A DNA stretch of 64,000 bases from Perkinsus olseni (GCA_013115125.1 JABANN010000055.1:27949-91948); one strand, 5' to 3'; numbered from the stretch's first letter, positions 13,061 through 25,121 are shown. Program-made: numbers and translations. The notes: generated from the letters alone by a model not told the origin.

Positions 13061-13747
13061 ATCGGATCTGAGCGTCCCTATTTTTCGAGGGATTCAAGGC
13101 AAGTCATACTGACAACTTCCGTCTCGAATTCGAGAACAGGCGGGGCTTCTTCGCCATGGGCAAAGCATGAACCTGTTAAGTCGAGTCACCAATGACCAGA
13201 ACAAACTCCTCAGCACTTCTCTTAGCGTGATCAGCAGAAAGCGGAGCTTCTCGAGTCCATTGATGGACGGGAGTAGAGGAGCTTGCAAGCTTAGGTGTTG
13301 CTACCCAGAGACGTATCTAACTAGCGCCTCTCGAGGATTCGCATGCTAGGCAAAGCATACGTCTTTGGACTCTGGTGACCGCAGAATGAGTGGCGTTGTT
13401 GTTGACGCCGGTCTCGGTCTGGATCGGACGGGCGTTAGATCCCCCGAAACAACCTACCCACCATGGCTCTCATCAGAGGTGTTCTAGTATTCAGGACAAC
13501 ATCAGTATAGTGCTTAGCAGCTTCCTACCATCCCATGAGCTTTCGACGTACCGACAGGAATGTCTCTCTGTGCCATGAAGGGACTAGTACAACTACACGC
13601 TCAACCGAGCTGCGGTACTGAGGATACTGCTGACGGCCCTTCACAAACTAGAATGGTCCCACTGACAACTCAAGTAAGCACACGTGGGATGAACACCTTA
13701 ATACCGCACCATGCCGAAGCACATCGTAATTAAAGGAAGAGCATGGA

Positions 13748-14454
13748 TCAGTCCGAGCCGATCTGCTCCTCAATCTCTTGAATCCTCCGCTGCAAACCTA
13801 GAATCTGCTGTTGCAAAGAGGTCTTCTCGCCCTAAACAAGCACCCATCGCCTTTGGGGCGGATACACCAACCCTCACTTTTAGCGTAGTGATCTGCTGCT
13901 GAAGCCTCGAGTTCTCAGCCTTCTGATGACTGAAGTGTCTCTTAACCTCATCCTGACGATGCGGAAGGGAACATGCACCGTGAAAGGCCAAGCGCCGACT
14001 ATGATTGACAGACCTGCATCCTCTGCACGTCAGCCACGACGGTTTTCTTCAAATCCTGCAGCTGTCCTTGATAGTGTTGTTCAATGTTCGCCTACAACAC
14101 ACGTAACACAGTACACTGCTGCCATGAGCTTTTCTATCATCACTTTGTCGTTGCGCAAAGCTTCGATTTCTTGTCTCTGAGCTGCAAGCTCTTCATTCTG
14201 CATCGCGATGAAGTCCTCCAGAGACGCTAGTTTGCCCTGAGCTGGCGCGGTCACTCATGCCCTTGTACGCAAACCCTCACCTTCAAACCCGAGGGAGCAA
14301 AAGTGGAGAACGCATCCCGCGAGGTGGATTGGAACCCGCCGGGCTCGCCTTTGCCTGAGCAGTGCAGTCCATTACGATTCCCAGCCAAACAGCGTTGATT
14401 ACTACTTGTCGTCTGCAGACCCGTCGGAGGGTTTTCGGTGAGCCCTGTGGACAT
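13748..14454 (-). CDS. Small coiled-coil protein, five exons, all phase-0 introns
   Basis: Exons (minus strand order) 14281-14454, 14117-14236, 14014-14091, 13878-13952, 13748-13831; each is a multiple of three and together they give 176 residues. The N-terminal 58 residues are Ser/Thr/Gly-rich and probably disordered. The rest is one long coiled coil: LASLEDFIAMQNEELAAQRQ, EALRNDKVMIEKLM, YQGQLQDLKKTVVADVQRMQ, HFSHQKAENSRLQQQITTLK, LQQQILGLQRRIQEIEEQIG. Heptad leucines and the EN-L-Q pattern recall short coiled-coil proteins of cilia and basal bodies, but I cannot name the family. One intron is only 25 nt (14092-14116) and must be removed, since read-through hits a stop. Start ATG at 14454 is the only one upstream of the coil in frame. 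Confidence 0.75.
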
Positions 14455-15857
14455 TGCAACGAGCTCCGAAAAAGATTCTAATAGAAAAGTTAATGAGTGA
14501 ATTGCTGCATCAGTCCTATCGATCCAATTTAGTTTCTCTCAGTCATTGAGAATCAGGAGAAGCCTCTGAGTTTTCATCATTTAACAGCTCAACGAGCACT
14601 AGGCTGTACGTTGCAGATAGAGCGACTTGGCCACGACACACCAGTCGCCCTCGGTAGCAACAAAAGTTCGTATTCCAGTCAAGTACTAAGCCTTCAAAGA
14701 AACCCCTTCGTCAAAGAGCGTCCATGGAGAAGGAATGCTGGAATGATGACCACCTCCGATGATGTGTACGGAAAGACTTGAACACACTGCGGCTGACGCT
14801 GATGCATCGGAGCCGGACAACACGTTCCGAGTCTGTGTAGCACGTGTGACAAGAACGCAATCAACGCAAGTCACAAAGGACAAGCGGATCGTCGGAGTGT
14901 GCATCAACAGTTCAAATAAATGAGTGATGATGGTATGATGCTAACGAGCACCTGCGGAAGCTACGCCCGAATCGATTAGCTGAGCGAAAATACGAGCGAA
15001 ACAGAATCGATCGGAATGGCGCGCGCTGCACGATTCAGCGCTAAAACTGAACTGGCGGCTCCAGGGATTCCTCCGAGTTTGTTTTGTCGTTCCATTTTCG
15101 TTCTTTATGTCTTGAAGTTCGGATTGACGAATTGGACGCTTTGCTCAATATTTGACGACACCTGTACGGCAAAATCTCAAGTCACTAGTCACAACGGTGG
15201 GTCTGGCCAAAGAGCTCGGGCTGGCGGGGATCCGCAGGTAACCTCGAGTCGAAGTAATTTCTTCTGGAATTGAAAGAGACTGCAGCCTCAATTGCATGCG
15301 TGCTTCAGCTGAAGAGTTCAAACGGATCTAGTTCGGTGTTGGTGGATTCATCCGATGACACAGAATATCCAGCCTCGAATACGTACAGTCAGAAATGCGA
15401 TGAAAGCTTGATGCTGAGTGCTGAACCGGAGTGGCCCCATTACCGATACGCCATGCACACGCATTGGTAGCACATGCAGCTCGACTCAACGAGTACAGAC
15501 ACGATTGGGGTAGCTAAACAGACCGGGCTTAGCTTCTCCGGAAGCAAGAATTAATCCAACGTACAGTATGGAGTGGTATCCTTGCTATGACCACAGAGGC
15601 CCGTGTACGATGCATCTGAGCGCGCCTCGCAGATAACCCGATAAGCCTTCGCAGACTCACAGGACGCGAGAGTAATATGAGCGCATAGCAAGGCGTCGGT
15701 GCCCTCAGATCAGATGCTCACTAAACCAGTAGCACCGACGAACAGGCAGGCCGCAACGGCCGACTTCAGGGCCCGGCTATAACTCCTACTGGATACTCAA
15801 CAGCCATAACGCTCAGACACGAAACATCAATGGTACTCGATAAAATGAAACCTTCCA
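14455..15857. other. Stretch without a firm gene
   Basis: Open frames at 14686-14907 (-), 15016-15273 (+) and 15270-15470 (+) exist. The last two could be exons of one Ser-rich plus-strand protein (SSVLVDSSDDTEYPASN), but no motif or clear splice supports this. The right end holds the 3' region of the dioxygenase gene. Confidence 0.35.
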
Positions 15858-17473
15858 TCATGAACACGGTGCCGGCCGCTTGCTGCGCCTCGTACTCTTC
15901 CGCGGCTCAGCATCACCCTCGATGGTGGTACGGTGCAGTATCCTCAGTCCCACTCTCGAAGCCGGGTCCTGCGTGCCGGGAACAGCGTAGTGGGCCAAGG
16001 CCAGGTTATCGAGGATGCCGAAGTCGCCTTCCTCCCACTTCATAGTGTACCTTAGAACACAATGTCCCACTAGGAAACGCAGCCGAAGACTCCCAGCGGA
16101 TGATGGGAAACAGCGGATGTCAGCAAGAAATTTCTGATAGAGATTCTGTTCTATTTTCCAACAGCGTTAATTATCAGCACGCCACGGGGAATACAAACAC
16201 ACGAACCGAATACTACATTCTCAACAGCGAGCGACAACCCTTGATCCCACCAGTATACTACACTAGATTGCGTGACCGCCCCTCATCGATGGCCTCGGTG
16301 ATCTCATCCTGTATCACAGATGGTGGTAGGATATCATCACTCCGAGGCTGCTGACCCGGGATGTAGTCCATGATCCAACCAGCACAAAAGGGCTGAGGAA
16401 GACAACGTGACGCATTCAATAGTGAAAAAAACAAGGGTCCTACCCGTCCACAGTGGAAGATCATCGTAGTGTAGCCAGTAGTGGGGTGCTCACAGACCAG
16501 AGGGTGCACGACACTACCGCTATCACTGACGAACCATGCCCTGACAGCAGCGATCATGGGCTGCGGAATCAGCGCTCACGACTACCTATCCCAGCGTTCC
16601 CGGCGCTCCGGTTTCTGCGACTGGAACAGCTCCCTGAGGGGCACCAGTTCGGTGAAGCCGGTGCTGCTAGCCTTTGGGAAGTACATGGTTTGATACCGGA
16701 AGGGCCTGTAATCACCTCCGTCAACACGGCAAGGAGCGAGGTAGCACTACCGAGACAGGAAGGTCCCATCCACATGCCAGCCACTCCGACCCACTCTCGT
16801 ACAGCCGACACCCTCATCGTTGGACACCCTGAAGACGTCCGGGTGCGGGGACTTGGGGTGCTTATAGAAAGTGGACTCTATAGACCCCAAACGACGCGAG
16901 AACGCCACCTGAGACACTGCAGGCCTGACCAACCTTACAGCGACTACCCCAGAGACTTTCTCCCGTGAGCTGTAATTAACTAATCTGATTAATTCAATCA
17001 GGGGGCGTGATTCACGAGAGAAGAGTCTTCTCAGCAGAGCAAGACATTCTTAACAGTATTCATCATCATGATCAACGCCAAATTCGCATCGCCGAATGCA
17101 ATGTTTGCTCGTTTTCGTCAAACTGGGTTCGGATGTTGCTGTGATCGTCGAGCCCGAAACGAGACACCGATAGATCATACCGTTCTCCGCGCGATGGCTG
17201 CGCTAACGAGACCTTCTGAATCAGCCCCCTTTCCCCTCCGGGTCTCACCTGCCGCTCGCCACTCAGATCCCTCTGCTTCCGAAAGAGAAGGAACCGATAC
17301 TTGTGGACATCGGATCGGATCTTTTCGATGATCTCATCATCAGCACTGGCCGCATCCTCGATGGAGAACCCATCACTGACGACTCCACCGAAGGTGGTGG
17401 CGAGAGGCTCTACAGTGTAGGGAGGGGACGAGGCGGACATGGTTGGGAGCCGTCGAGGAACGCCACGGGACAT
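15858..17473 (-). CDS. TauD/TfdA-family Fe(II)/2-oxoglutarate dioxygenase
   Basis: These enzymes oxidise small substrates such as taurine or carnitine precursors using Fe(II) and 2-oxoglutarate. The N-terminal exon has the typical opening (YTVEPLATTFGGVV, then KYRFLLFRKQRDLS). The iron site is visible as GWHVDGTF (His and Asp of HxD) near 16.77 kb and the distal His in DNLALAHYAVPG near 15.99 kb; the 2-oxoglutarate-binding Arg is likely in RILHRTTIEGD. Between them lie PFRYQTMYFPKAS, ELVPLRELFQ, HPLVCEHPTTGYTTM and MKWEEGDFGIL, all in family order. Several short introns interrupt it. Two in-frame ATGs (17473 and 17440) could start the protein; the second fits the family start better. Substrate cannot be told from sequence. 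Confidence 0.85.
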
Positions 17474-17729
17474 ATACTGCCAACCAACGGGTCTGCGGAA
17501 TCTTGCCCATCAACAACGACATACGTGCATCAAGGAAGTGATGCTGAGTTACACAGCCTTGCTCGGGCTGCAGGAAGTTCAATTCGGTCCTCTTCCGCTG
17601 CTACGATGGTTCCGCAGGGGTCACTAACGTCTCGACAGCTTTCAAACGGATCTTGAGTCTATTTTCGGGCGCGCGCTACGAAGAGCGCAAGTCTCCTGAA
17701 AATCCCCTGCAAACGTTCTTACTTCATTA

Positions 17730-18811
17730 ATGGGGAACTACTGCTGCCCCAGCGACAGGGATAAAGAAAACGACGAAGACAGTGAGGAAAGAGGACGATA
17801 CAGAACTGAACCTAACTGTAGCGTGGGCGGAAACCTTCAGAATTCAGTCGACATGAGCCAATGGCTTCCTCCATTGTGGATTAGCCTTGAAGGAGTTTCA
17901 GATTCCTAGGAATCTTTCGCGTGAGTGAGCTCATTCTATGTGAACATGAGCTCTTTCGGATCGTCTTGCATCGGAGGTGGGCCTAGTGAGCCCTGAAGTC
18001 ACCGTTACTTGAAATGACTTATGATGCGCTTCCCAGCAGTGCTCGGTTTTTCTCAGCGTACGAGGCAGACAGATTTTCGAGTGGCGGCTCGAGCGTATCT
18101 TACGGTTCGGTATCCGTGAGTGAACCTGGTCAACAACGCATGAACGACAGCGATGAAGAGACACCTGCTGATGAGGACGCGAACGCCGCTCTGTCGCAAC
18201 CGAAGACGATGGAAGAAGGCCCGAGCGAGCCCCCAAAGCACGAGGCCAGTGCTTTTAATAGACGGTTAACAACAGATCTCATCATCCGCGACCTGAACCA
18301 AGCTGTTGCAGCGGACCTCCGCAGTCGACTTCCTCACTTGAATCAGCATCAGCCTTCAGAGGAGGCCGATCGTGAAGGATATCCTTTCCATGAGCCAGAC
18401 AGGGGGCTCAAAGCGGAACGGCACATGGAGCTCACGACGCCTTACCACTTCAACCGAGCAGCTAGCATACTGGCCCCGTCTCCACACATACTCGTCAGAG
18501 CTCCCACGCCTAGAGTGCTCGAGGAGGACGGTCTCGGAATGTCAGGCCGTGTGAATCCTGGCCACCACGAATTCTATCGGACGCCAACTTTCGCTGCATC
18601 CCTACCTAGGAGAGACACCCGCGATGATGTGATCTATCAATTTGCTCCTCACTTCGCGACGCCCAGCTCTATGTTGCTTTATGATTCCACTCGGCAGAGC
18701 TACAGTTCGACATTGCGCCCGACGTTCGCAAGTTCGAGGACAGCGAACGAGTTGGGGCTGCTGTCTCTCGGCCAATATGATAATGAAACTGGTAACTACT
18801 GCGACGATTGA
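17730..18811 (+). CDS. Putative lipid-anchored, largely disordered protein
   Basis: A first open segment (17730-17909) starts MGNYCCPSDRDKEND: Gly2 followed by two Cys is a classic N-myristoylation plus palmitoylation signal, implying a membrane-anchored protein. A second, longer open segment (18014-18811, about 265 residues) is rich in Ser, Glu, Pro and Arg, with SVSVSEPGQQRMNDSDEET and a tail ending NETGNYCDD. I could not find the splice that joins them, so they may be one gene or two. No enzymatic domain is recognisable. Confidence 0.4.
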
Positions 18812-19216
18812 TGATGACTATCTGCTGTGCGTGGAAGAGATGAAACCTTTTCATGGCTCGGGTGCATAAGTCAAATCGTGTTAATCGTAATTTAGCATAT
18901 GTTACTGCCGTTGTGACTGATGAGAGAAAGATGTTGGGTAACATGCCATGAAGGTGATTGTCTTGCGTGCAGTCGGTATTGGGAACAATGGATAAAAAAC
19001 CTGTAGCTCAAGCATGTCCGTAGCAAAGCGACATGCCGCTACCCAAGCACTCTCGTATTTCTCACGGTGGTACCCAAAAAGTGCCTCCACATAGAGATCC
19101 CCCATAAGGAGAGTTACATGATAGCTGACTGAGTGTTTCAGACTAAGGCTGAATAACGCATCTAGGGATCGGTGACTGTAGACCGCCTGGAGCTCGCAGT
19201 GCCTAATGCAGTGCCC
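18812..19216. other. Intergenic stretch
   Basis: No supported gene. An open frame at 18902-19321 (-) has no motif and overlaps the start of the next plus-strand gene. Confidence 0.4.
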
Positions 19217-20716
19217 ATGAGACGCATTACCGAGCGTCCACCAGCAGCCACTCAGAAGATAAACCCACAGCAGCTCGCAGGGGGCCTCCAAACTGAGAGC
19301 GCGTCTCGACGGCCGTTCCAAGCCACAACCGGAGATTCGAAAGTGAATGGCGTTGATGAAACCTCACACGATCCGGAGAACATCACCACGGGTGCACCGC
19401 CATTGGGTGGCACAGGGAGAACAGTAAGCTCGACACATGATACAGTAAGGACTGGGACGCCGGCGGGTCCAGTGGAACCCTCACATGATGAGCATTCAAG
19501 GTGAGCCATACAGTTCGGCAGCTCGACCTTTCCCCGACCCACAGTCGCCGTGTGAGCTCCCAACGATACTAGTGTTTTGTTGCCAGCTGTGATGACCATC
19601 GGTCCACCTCTATCACTACTGATGGAGGTGCGCCAACCCTCCCTGATGAGACCGAAGTTTCACAGGAGATGCAGGCCTCCCTGGAGAGTGAGCTCAAACG
19701 AAGGAGCGCAGCATGGGACGTGATTCAAAGGTTGTCTAATTGTCAACCTGAAGAGCATGGCCATGAGGCAGGACCGACGAGAGAGGGAGGCAGCCCATAG
19801 CGGCCACCTCAAGCCATTGCAGATCTCTAGGTGAAATGCGGTCTAGAGATTCCCTCCTCGCTACTTGTCGTTGACTCCGCCTCCCTGAGCAGAAAGGCCG
19901 ATGAGACGGCGAGATCGTGTGGAGTGAAGGCAGAGGAAAAAGCGAGAGTTGCACAACTGTTGTCCCGTCCATGGCGGCAGCCATCCCACAGCCGTGTCGA
20001 CCGAGGGCTTGCAGCCGGGCTTGATGGTAATGATGCCAAGCCGACGCCAAGGACCGTATAAACCATCCACAGGCAGTGTACTGGGAGTGAGGCTTTTGAA
20101 GGCAAGAGAGAACGACCTCGCGGAGTGGGTAGCTGAGGAAAGAGCACAGCGAGAAAGAGAGACCGAGGGAATGGAGCGAGCCGACGAAGACAGCTAGGGT
20201 AGGTCGAGCACTACCCAACGAGCTGCCGTCCTTTCTCTAGACTATCGTATGGAGTGCGTCCACCTTGATGGTCGCCTCTGATTGGCTTTCATTGTCAGTC
20301 CTCTCTCGACGTCCTCTTGGTCCTGGAAAGGCAGCTCCGAGTGACACGCAACGCGTTGACGTGATCTACGTGGCAACGCCAAGGTGACCACAAACTCACT
20401 CTGTCCACAGGGTCAACCACGACTTAGGGATGACCCTGACTCAATGCCGGGTGTCCAGCACATCACTGCCGGCGAGGGGACAAGTCCTGCGGAGCAGCAA
20501 GGAGGTTCTGAGCATCGTGAGCACGGGTTTTCAAGAACGACGTTCACCTTCGGATGCTACTACGCACATTCAGATGGACGGGATTCCCCTACTGGCGCCC
20601 CTCCTGCGGGGTCTGTGGTTTCCGCGGAGCCAGCTCACGATATCCAAGCTAATGGTCAGGAGGACAGCACCGATAGGCTTTTCAGAGGGCTCCTCGATTA
20701 TGTGGATGACCATTGA
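19217..20716 (+). CDS. Unrecognised low-complexity multi-exon protein
   Basis: Chain of plus-strand exons with consistent composition. Exon one (19217-19499) is Thr/Gly/Pro-rich; a GTGAGCC to TTGCCAG intron (19500-19584) joins EHS to CDDHRSTSITTDGG in frame. Later exons hold charged helix (MRQDRRERE; ENDLAEWVAEERAQRERETE) and a final acidic exon ending FRGLLDYVDDH at 20716. No known domain. The charged helix suggests coiled coil. Start at the ATG at 19217 (MRRITERPP) is tentative. Confidence 0.4.
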
Positions 20717-22171
20717 CTGATTCATCGCGACTGCCTCGAGTTCGCATAGTGTTGAGCGCGTTGAGTGAGGGAACACTGACTAGAGCTGACTAGAGTAAAG
20801 GCAAAGCGGGGGCTATCGATGATGAAGAAAAGCTTGGGACCGGAAGACAATAATGTGACCAACGATGAGACTTCCGAATGTAGTCTCTACCAACGTACTT
20901 AACAGCACGGACTCTCGATCATGCCTGCCGAGAAGCTTCCAGCGAAGGGTGTAGACTTGGTCGAACAATCAGTCCTGCTAGCGTTGTTCATTACTTTCGT
21001 GTGGTCCATCACGTTCGTGTTGCTCGCCATTACGTTCAAGTGGTTCATTACGTCCGTGTTGCTGTTCATTACGTCCGTGTTTGAGTTCACTACGTTCTTA
21101 TTGTTGCTCAACGCATTAATGCCATTGAGGTGATGGGCCCTCTCAGCTGACTCAAACAAACACAAAACCAACACGATATGAAATATAGGAGTATATATGC
21201 TACAAATATAGCAGGGGAATGGCTGTACAGCTGCAATGTATCACAGACGACCGACATTCACCCGTGGTCAGTGATTATGACGGTGATGTACTCTATTATT
21301 AGATGCAACAACAGCGTATCAATATTACTACTACTTTCATTACAAGCCGGCAACATCACCTGGGGCTTATCACAAATCGAGGCTACTAATACTACTACCA
21401 CAACCACCACGCTTGATGAGCTATTAAAATGACAGAGTTACAGCAGCAAGTAGGCCGAGTAGTGATACTGCAACTGCTGTACAGCGCAAAACCTGGAAGA
21501 CCTGCCATCCAGGGTAATGAAATCAGACTGTGTGGTTGCTTAACCTCATCAGTCTGTGCTACTATAAGAAAACCGTAATCCGGAAATATTCCTGATGATG
21601 ATCATGATGACAGGAAAACGCACCTTGGACACGAGCGACGAAAATCATGTGACTAACGATGAGACTACTTTCGAATGCTGCCAATTGGTGATGAGGACTA
21701 AGTTCAGCAAATGAACAGCAATGCACAACATCGTTGACTTTAATAAAGAGGTAGTAGTTCACCACCAGAGCAATGGACTCTATGAACTCGTCGTGCATGT
21801 GAAGACCGTCTTATACAAACCCTAGACGAAGTAGCATCATAGCGGAACACTTAAATGGTAAACAGGAGGACAGCATCAGTTGAAATGAGCTCACTGGCTC
21901 ATCATCATCATAGAGGGGCGGATCATGACGGTCATCATCAGTGGAAGACAGGATAAGGTCGATGGACGACCTCGAGAAGTAGCTTGATGTGGTATAGTGA
22001 TCACGCAGTTGATGGTAGACATAGTAAAATTGATGACGACCACGACGACACTGAGCGACTGTTGTTGTTATTGCCTGTGATGGTTCATTAGCAGCTTCTA
22101 TTGCAGGATAAATGTTACTTAGTGTACTTATTGAAGAACTTCTTGCCGCAGCAGTAGATGAGTTGTTGTGG
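20717..22171. other. AT-rich, repeat-containing intergenic stretch
   Basis: Holds a minisatellite (20986-21112), an AT-rich part at about 21170-21560 with TACTACTA and ACCACCAC runs, and trinucleotide-rich ATC/ATG segments around 21590 and 21900. Open frames here (for example 21811-22353, -) are simple-sequence and I do not support them as genes. Confidence 0.5.
20986..21112. repeat. Degenerate 18-21-nt minisatellite
   Basis: Six or so diverged tandem copies around the core TTCATTACGTCCGTGTTGCT. On the minus strand it could encode an Asn/Val/Met repeat (SNTDVMNSNTDVMN), but no ATG start supports translation. Confidence 0.7.
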
Positions 22172-22615
22172 TTAAGCAGGTATGACGATAGACGCTGTGA
22201 GATTAGAGCCATCACCATACGACGACCGACCGGAGGCACGGGGAAGGGACTCCGCGTCCGAGGGGGACATAACCGCCGAACTGCTTCTGGCAGATGAAGG
22301 TGTCGAGTTCTCTCCGAAGAACAGGTCGCTGCAATAAGCCGCCACAATAGCAATTACAAAAAGAGCCGTTGGGCTGGCCATCTGGATACCACCCTGCGAA
22401 CTTGCAGCAGCAGCAGCAGCAGCAGGGGCTTCTAGGGGCCCGACAGAAGCGGCGGACACACGCTCAGACTCGAGCAGATGTGAAAGGGGCAGAATAGGAG
22501 GAGCCTTCGCCACCATCTCATGGCTGATGCTCGCAAATGTTCCGATCCCACCGGATGCGCAGGAAATAACGCACAAAAATATCGTTACTCTCACGAGCCA
22601 CGACAGACTGGCCAT
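22172..22615 (-). CDS. Putative secreted or membrane protein with signal peptide
   Basis: A single open frame of 147 residues from an ATG at 22615. The first 22 residues (MASLSWLVRVTIFLCVISCA) form a good signal peptide. A polyalanine run (EAPAAAAAAASS) is followed by a hydrophobic segment (TALFVIAIVAAYCSDLFFG) that could be a transmembrane helix, then a Ser-rich tail. No family recognised. CAG/GCA repeat DNA encodes the alanines. It may be spliced further, but the frame is complete as it stands. Confidence 0.5.
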   Translation of the reverse strand: MASLSWLVRVTIFLCVISCASGGIGTFASISHEMVAKAPPILPLSHLLESERVSAASVGPLEAPAAAAAAASSQGGIQMASPTALFVIAIVAAYCSDLFFGENSTPSSARSSSAVMSPSDAESLPRASGRSSYGDGSNLTASIVIPA

Positions 22616-22785
22616 ATCCGGGGAATGGATTGCCTACTGAAGACGAAAATAACCTCCACCCGGCAGAACCACGACAATCAACTCAGCTCGCAGGACACTG
22701 TGAAATGAGTATCTCTGAAGTCAGTCATGACAGCATCCAACTCGAATTATATAATAGACCAGCATGTACCTGCATTTCCGTTGAA

Positions 22786-23229
22786 TCATTCCAGTAGAGT
22801 CTCCCAGGACGGCTTCGAAGGCTCCTTCATAATGATGCCAGCCAGCCGAGTTTGCATGAGCCGAGCTTGATGATACCCAAACGAAGTAGCCCCGGCAGAG
22901 AAGATGCCAACATGCACATCAGCCTTCTCAGGGTCACCATGCTGGTCCGCATACTCTATCAAACTCTCTTCGTCTACCACTCCATCGTCAACTTCCTCCG
23001 ACTCCGGCTGCTGCGCAAGGCTCACGAAGAAACCAAAGTGTTCATCGCAGTCGCCCTCGATGTTATCACTGCTCGTGTGGCTAGCACGACAAGGGCTCGA
23101 GCATGCAGTGGCAGCGACCGTCGCGTCCTCCGCCTCCGTCATAGTTGACCCTCCAGCCGGCTTACCAACTACTGCATTCCCCAATGACAGTTCTTGCCCC
23201 CAGTCAAAGACGCTAACAAAAACCCACAC
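22786..23229 (-). CDS. Unrecognised acidic protein (3' exon)
   Basis: The minus strand encodes a protein-like stretch: DEHFGFFVSLAQQPESEEVD, DEESLIEYADQHGDPEKAD, HVGIFSAGATSFGYHQARLM, ending KPSWETLLE. The opposite strand is Ser/Cys-rich and less plausible. First internal ATG is at 23142; upstream exons are likely. No family recognised. Confidence 0.35.
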   Translation of the reverse strand: MWVFVSVFDWGQELSLGNAVVGKPAGGSTMTEAEDATVAATACSSPCRASHTSSDNIEGDCDEHFGFFVSLAQQPESEEVDDGVVDEESLIEYADQHGDPEKADVHVGIFSAGATSFGYHQARLMQTRLAGIIMKEPSKPSWETLLE

Positions 23230-23801
23230 TTGTGTAAGTCAGCGCCCGATCGAAGTCACCTTGGCCCTTGGGCGCGACTCCCAACCTGCGCGGCCTCGAC
23301 GGTTACGTCAATTCCAGACGATAGCCCAACTTCGGAAGGATACCTGAGAAGATCTCGAGTCACGGTATCGCAGCTCGTGAATGACTAAGACATGTTGCTC
23401 GACCGTCACAAGAATCGGCCGCACGTCTCAACGACGGTTTTCGACTCTGCAGGTCCGTGGAAGCGCTACGCAACGCACAGCGAGGACTGGAGAGAGCAGC
23501 GAAACAGGGTCACCTAGCGTGGCCGAGAGTCGCGATGGGAGTCGCCTAGGGCTGTTAAGTTGGCATCTAGCCTCGAGAGACAAGACACATGAGAGACACG
23601 AGGCAAGCGCTGTCTCGTTCGCTCACTCGGCATTGCTGAGCTCACAGGAGTCGGGGGCGGCACCATGGGAAGAAGTTGACGTATCTTGGGATGACCCTTG
23701 AGCTCTAGGATGAGCCCGGGGAGGGGCCTCTACGAGGAGGCATGGGCAAAGATGCGCAAAGGGAAACATTTCGTTGAAGAAATGCAAGAGAGCAAGATGA
23801 C
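23230..23801 (+). other. Possible exons upstream of eL30
   Basis: A plus-strand open frame ends at 23701 with an acidic tail (EEVDVSWDDP) that looks like a genuine C-terminus. Upstream segments (ESRYRSS, KNRPHVSTTVFDS) could be its exons, but frames do not join cleanly. It ends about 340 bp before the eL30 start codon. Confidence 0.25.
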
Positions 23802-24015
23802 GTAAGTTTTCAAAGTCCATTTCTGTGGATCGATCGAGCGATCGATAGCCCTGCGTTGATCTCGCGCGAGCCCACCTCTCCCAATCCTCCTCAAGAAACC
23901 TTGCGGGTAATAATACGTCGCTTTGAATGGCTGACTCCTCATCACCGTTGTTGTTGTTGCCACAACCTGTGGATGACGCTGTTATAAGATGACTTATTGC
24001 CGTGCTCTCTTTCAG
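23802..24015 (+). promoter_or_regulatory. Candidate 5' UTR intron or trans-splice acceptor of eL30
   Basis: GTAAGTTTT at 23802 and CTCTCTTTCAG ending at 24015 could bound a 5' UTR intron, leaving a 25-nt leader before the ATG. If the organism uses spliced-leader trans-splicing, as perkinsids and dinoflagellates do, the same AG could instead be the leader acceptor. Confidence 0.4.
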
Positions 24016-24040
24016 GAAGCACCCCAGAAGCATCTCAATA

Positions 24041-24497
24041 ATGGTGTCCAAGAAGCAGGTATGTTCAGCAGCTCCATCAACTGTCTGGGTGGATGTTATC
24101 CCATCAAAGTCGACTCATCGTTTTCTCCCTCTCAGACTAAGGCTCATGAGTCCGTTAACGCTGGCTTGCAGCTTGTTCTCAAGTCCGGCAAGTACACCAT
24201 TGGCTGGAGGTCCACCATGAAGGTACTACTACCACACCACCACAGCGCTCTTACGTATCATTCGGAATCTTGCAGGCCATCCGCTCCGGTAGCGCTAAGC
24301 TCGTTTTGGTGTCGAGCAACTGCCCTGCTCTCCGTCGCTCCGAGATTGAGTACTACGCCATGCTCTCCAAGACTGGTGTCCACCACTACGTCGGTGACAA
24401 CAACGCCCTCGGTACCGCCTGCCGCAGGTTCTACCGCGTCTCCTGCATGGCCATTCTTGATGCTGGTGACTCTGATATCCTCACCGCTCTTGAGTAA
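24041..24497 (+). CDS. RPL30: 60S ribosomal protein eL30
   Basis: Three exons (24041-24058, 24136-24222, 24276-24497) give 108 residues, the usual length for eL30, a large-subunit ribosomal protein. Diagnostic blocks: [83 protein letters not shown]. The first exon is only six codons (MVSKKQ), then a 77-nt intron with a pyrimidine-rich end; the second intron is 53 nt. Codon use is strongly biased to C/G-ending codons (AAG, GTC, CTC), as expected for a highly expressed gene and unlike its neighbours. Gene complete and apparently functional. Confidence 0.97.
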
Positions 24498-25121
24498 GGG
24501 AATGGAGGCCTTGAGGGATGCTACTCCGAGTAGAGTTTCTTCGGGACTTGAGCGAAGGTGTTGTGCCCAGTGTTAGTCAATCCTGGTCCTAGGGTTGGCC
24601 TCTTGTTTTCTATATGGCATTCTCATGAGGGTAGGCCATTTCGTTTGCGTGCTAGGCCTAGGCTCTTCTGATGAGCTGCGTGGCTCGTCATCCTATAATA
24701 AGTTCGCGTCCTATGTGCCCGCTGCTCAGCGGTCTCCTGAGGCGAGCGATGAGCAGGTACCCTACGCGTGATGGTGGCTAGCGGATAACCGTTTGTCAGC
24801 GTCCCGTGAAAGTGCCGCTGTCGAGGCAAGTCTCCCATGCGGGCTCTCGTTGCTACGGGAATCTCTCTATGGAGATCCCCGGACAGACATCGATCGCCCT
24901 GTCGGAATTCAAAGTAGGGCTCCGTTTGGCAGCCGAAGGTGAGGCTCGCATGATTCAGGTGGTTTATAGAAAACCAAAAACAATGGACTTGAACGCTGTA
25001 GGGATGCCTCTCGGGTTATCTGTAAATGACGGCGTTCGTAGGCGATCTCAGAGCAGGCGAATTCCGTTGCTGGAGTGATCGAAACTAAGGCGGTAGTGAC
25101 TGACGCTGCCCAAGTGGAAGG
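24498..25121. other. Spacer between eL30 and the protease
   Basis: Contains the eL30 3' UTR and probably the first exon(s) of the aspartyl protease. An open frame ending near 25078 (+) includes MPLGLSVNDGVRRRSQSRR, which might be protease propeptide sequence; not demonstrated. Confidence 0.35.

Noticed and set aside
14310-14345. GGGTTCCAATCC on the minus strand
   Set aside because: It sits in exon 1 of the coiled-coil gene and its stems do not pair.
20899-21174. Asn/Val/Met repeat protein on the minus strand
   Set aside because: No ATG start and the reading is explained by a diverged minisatellite.
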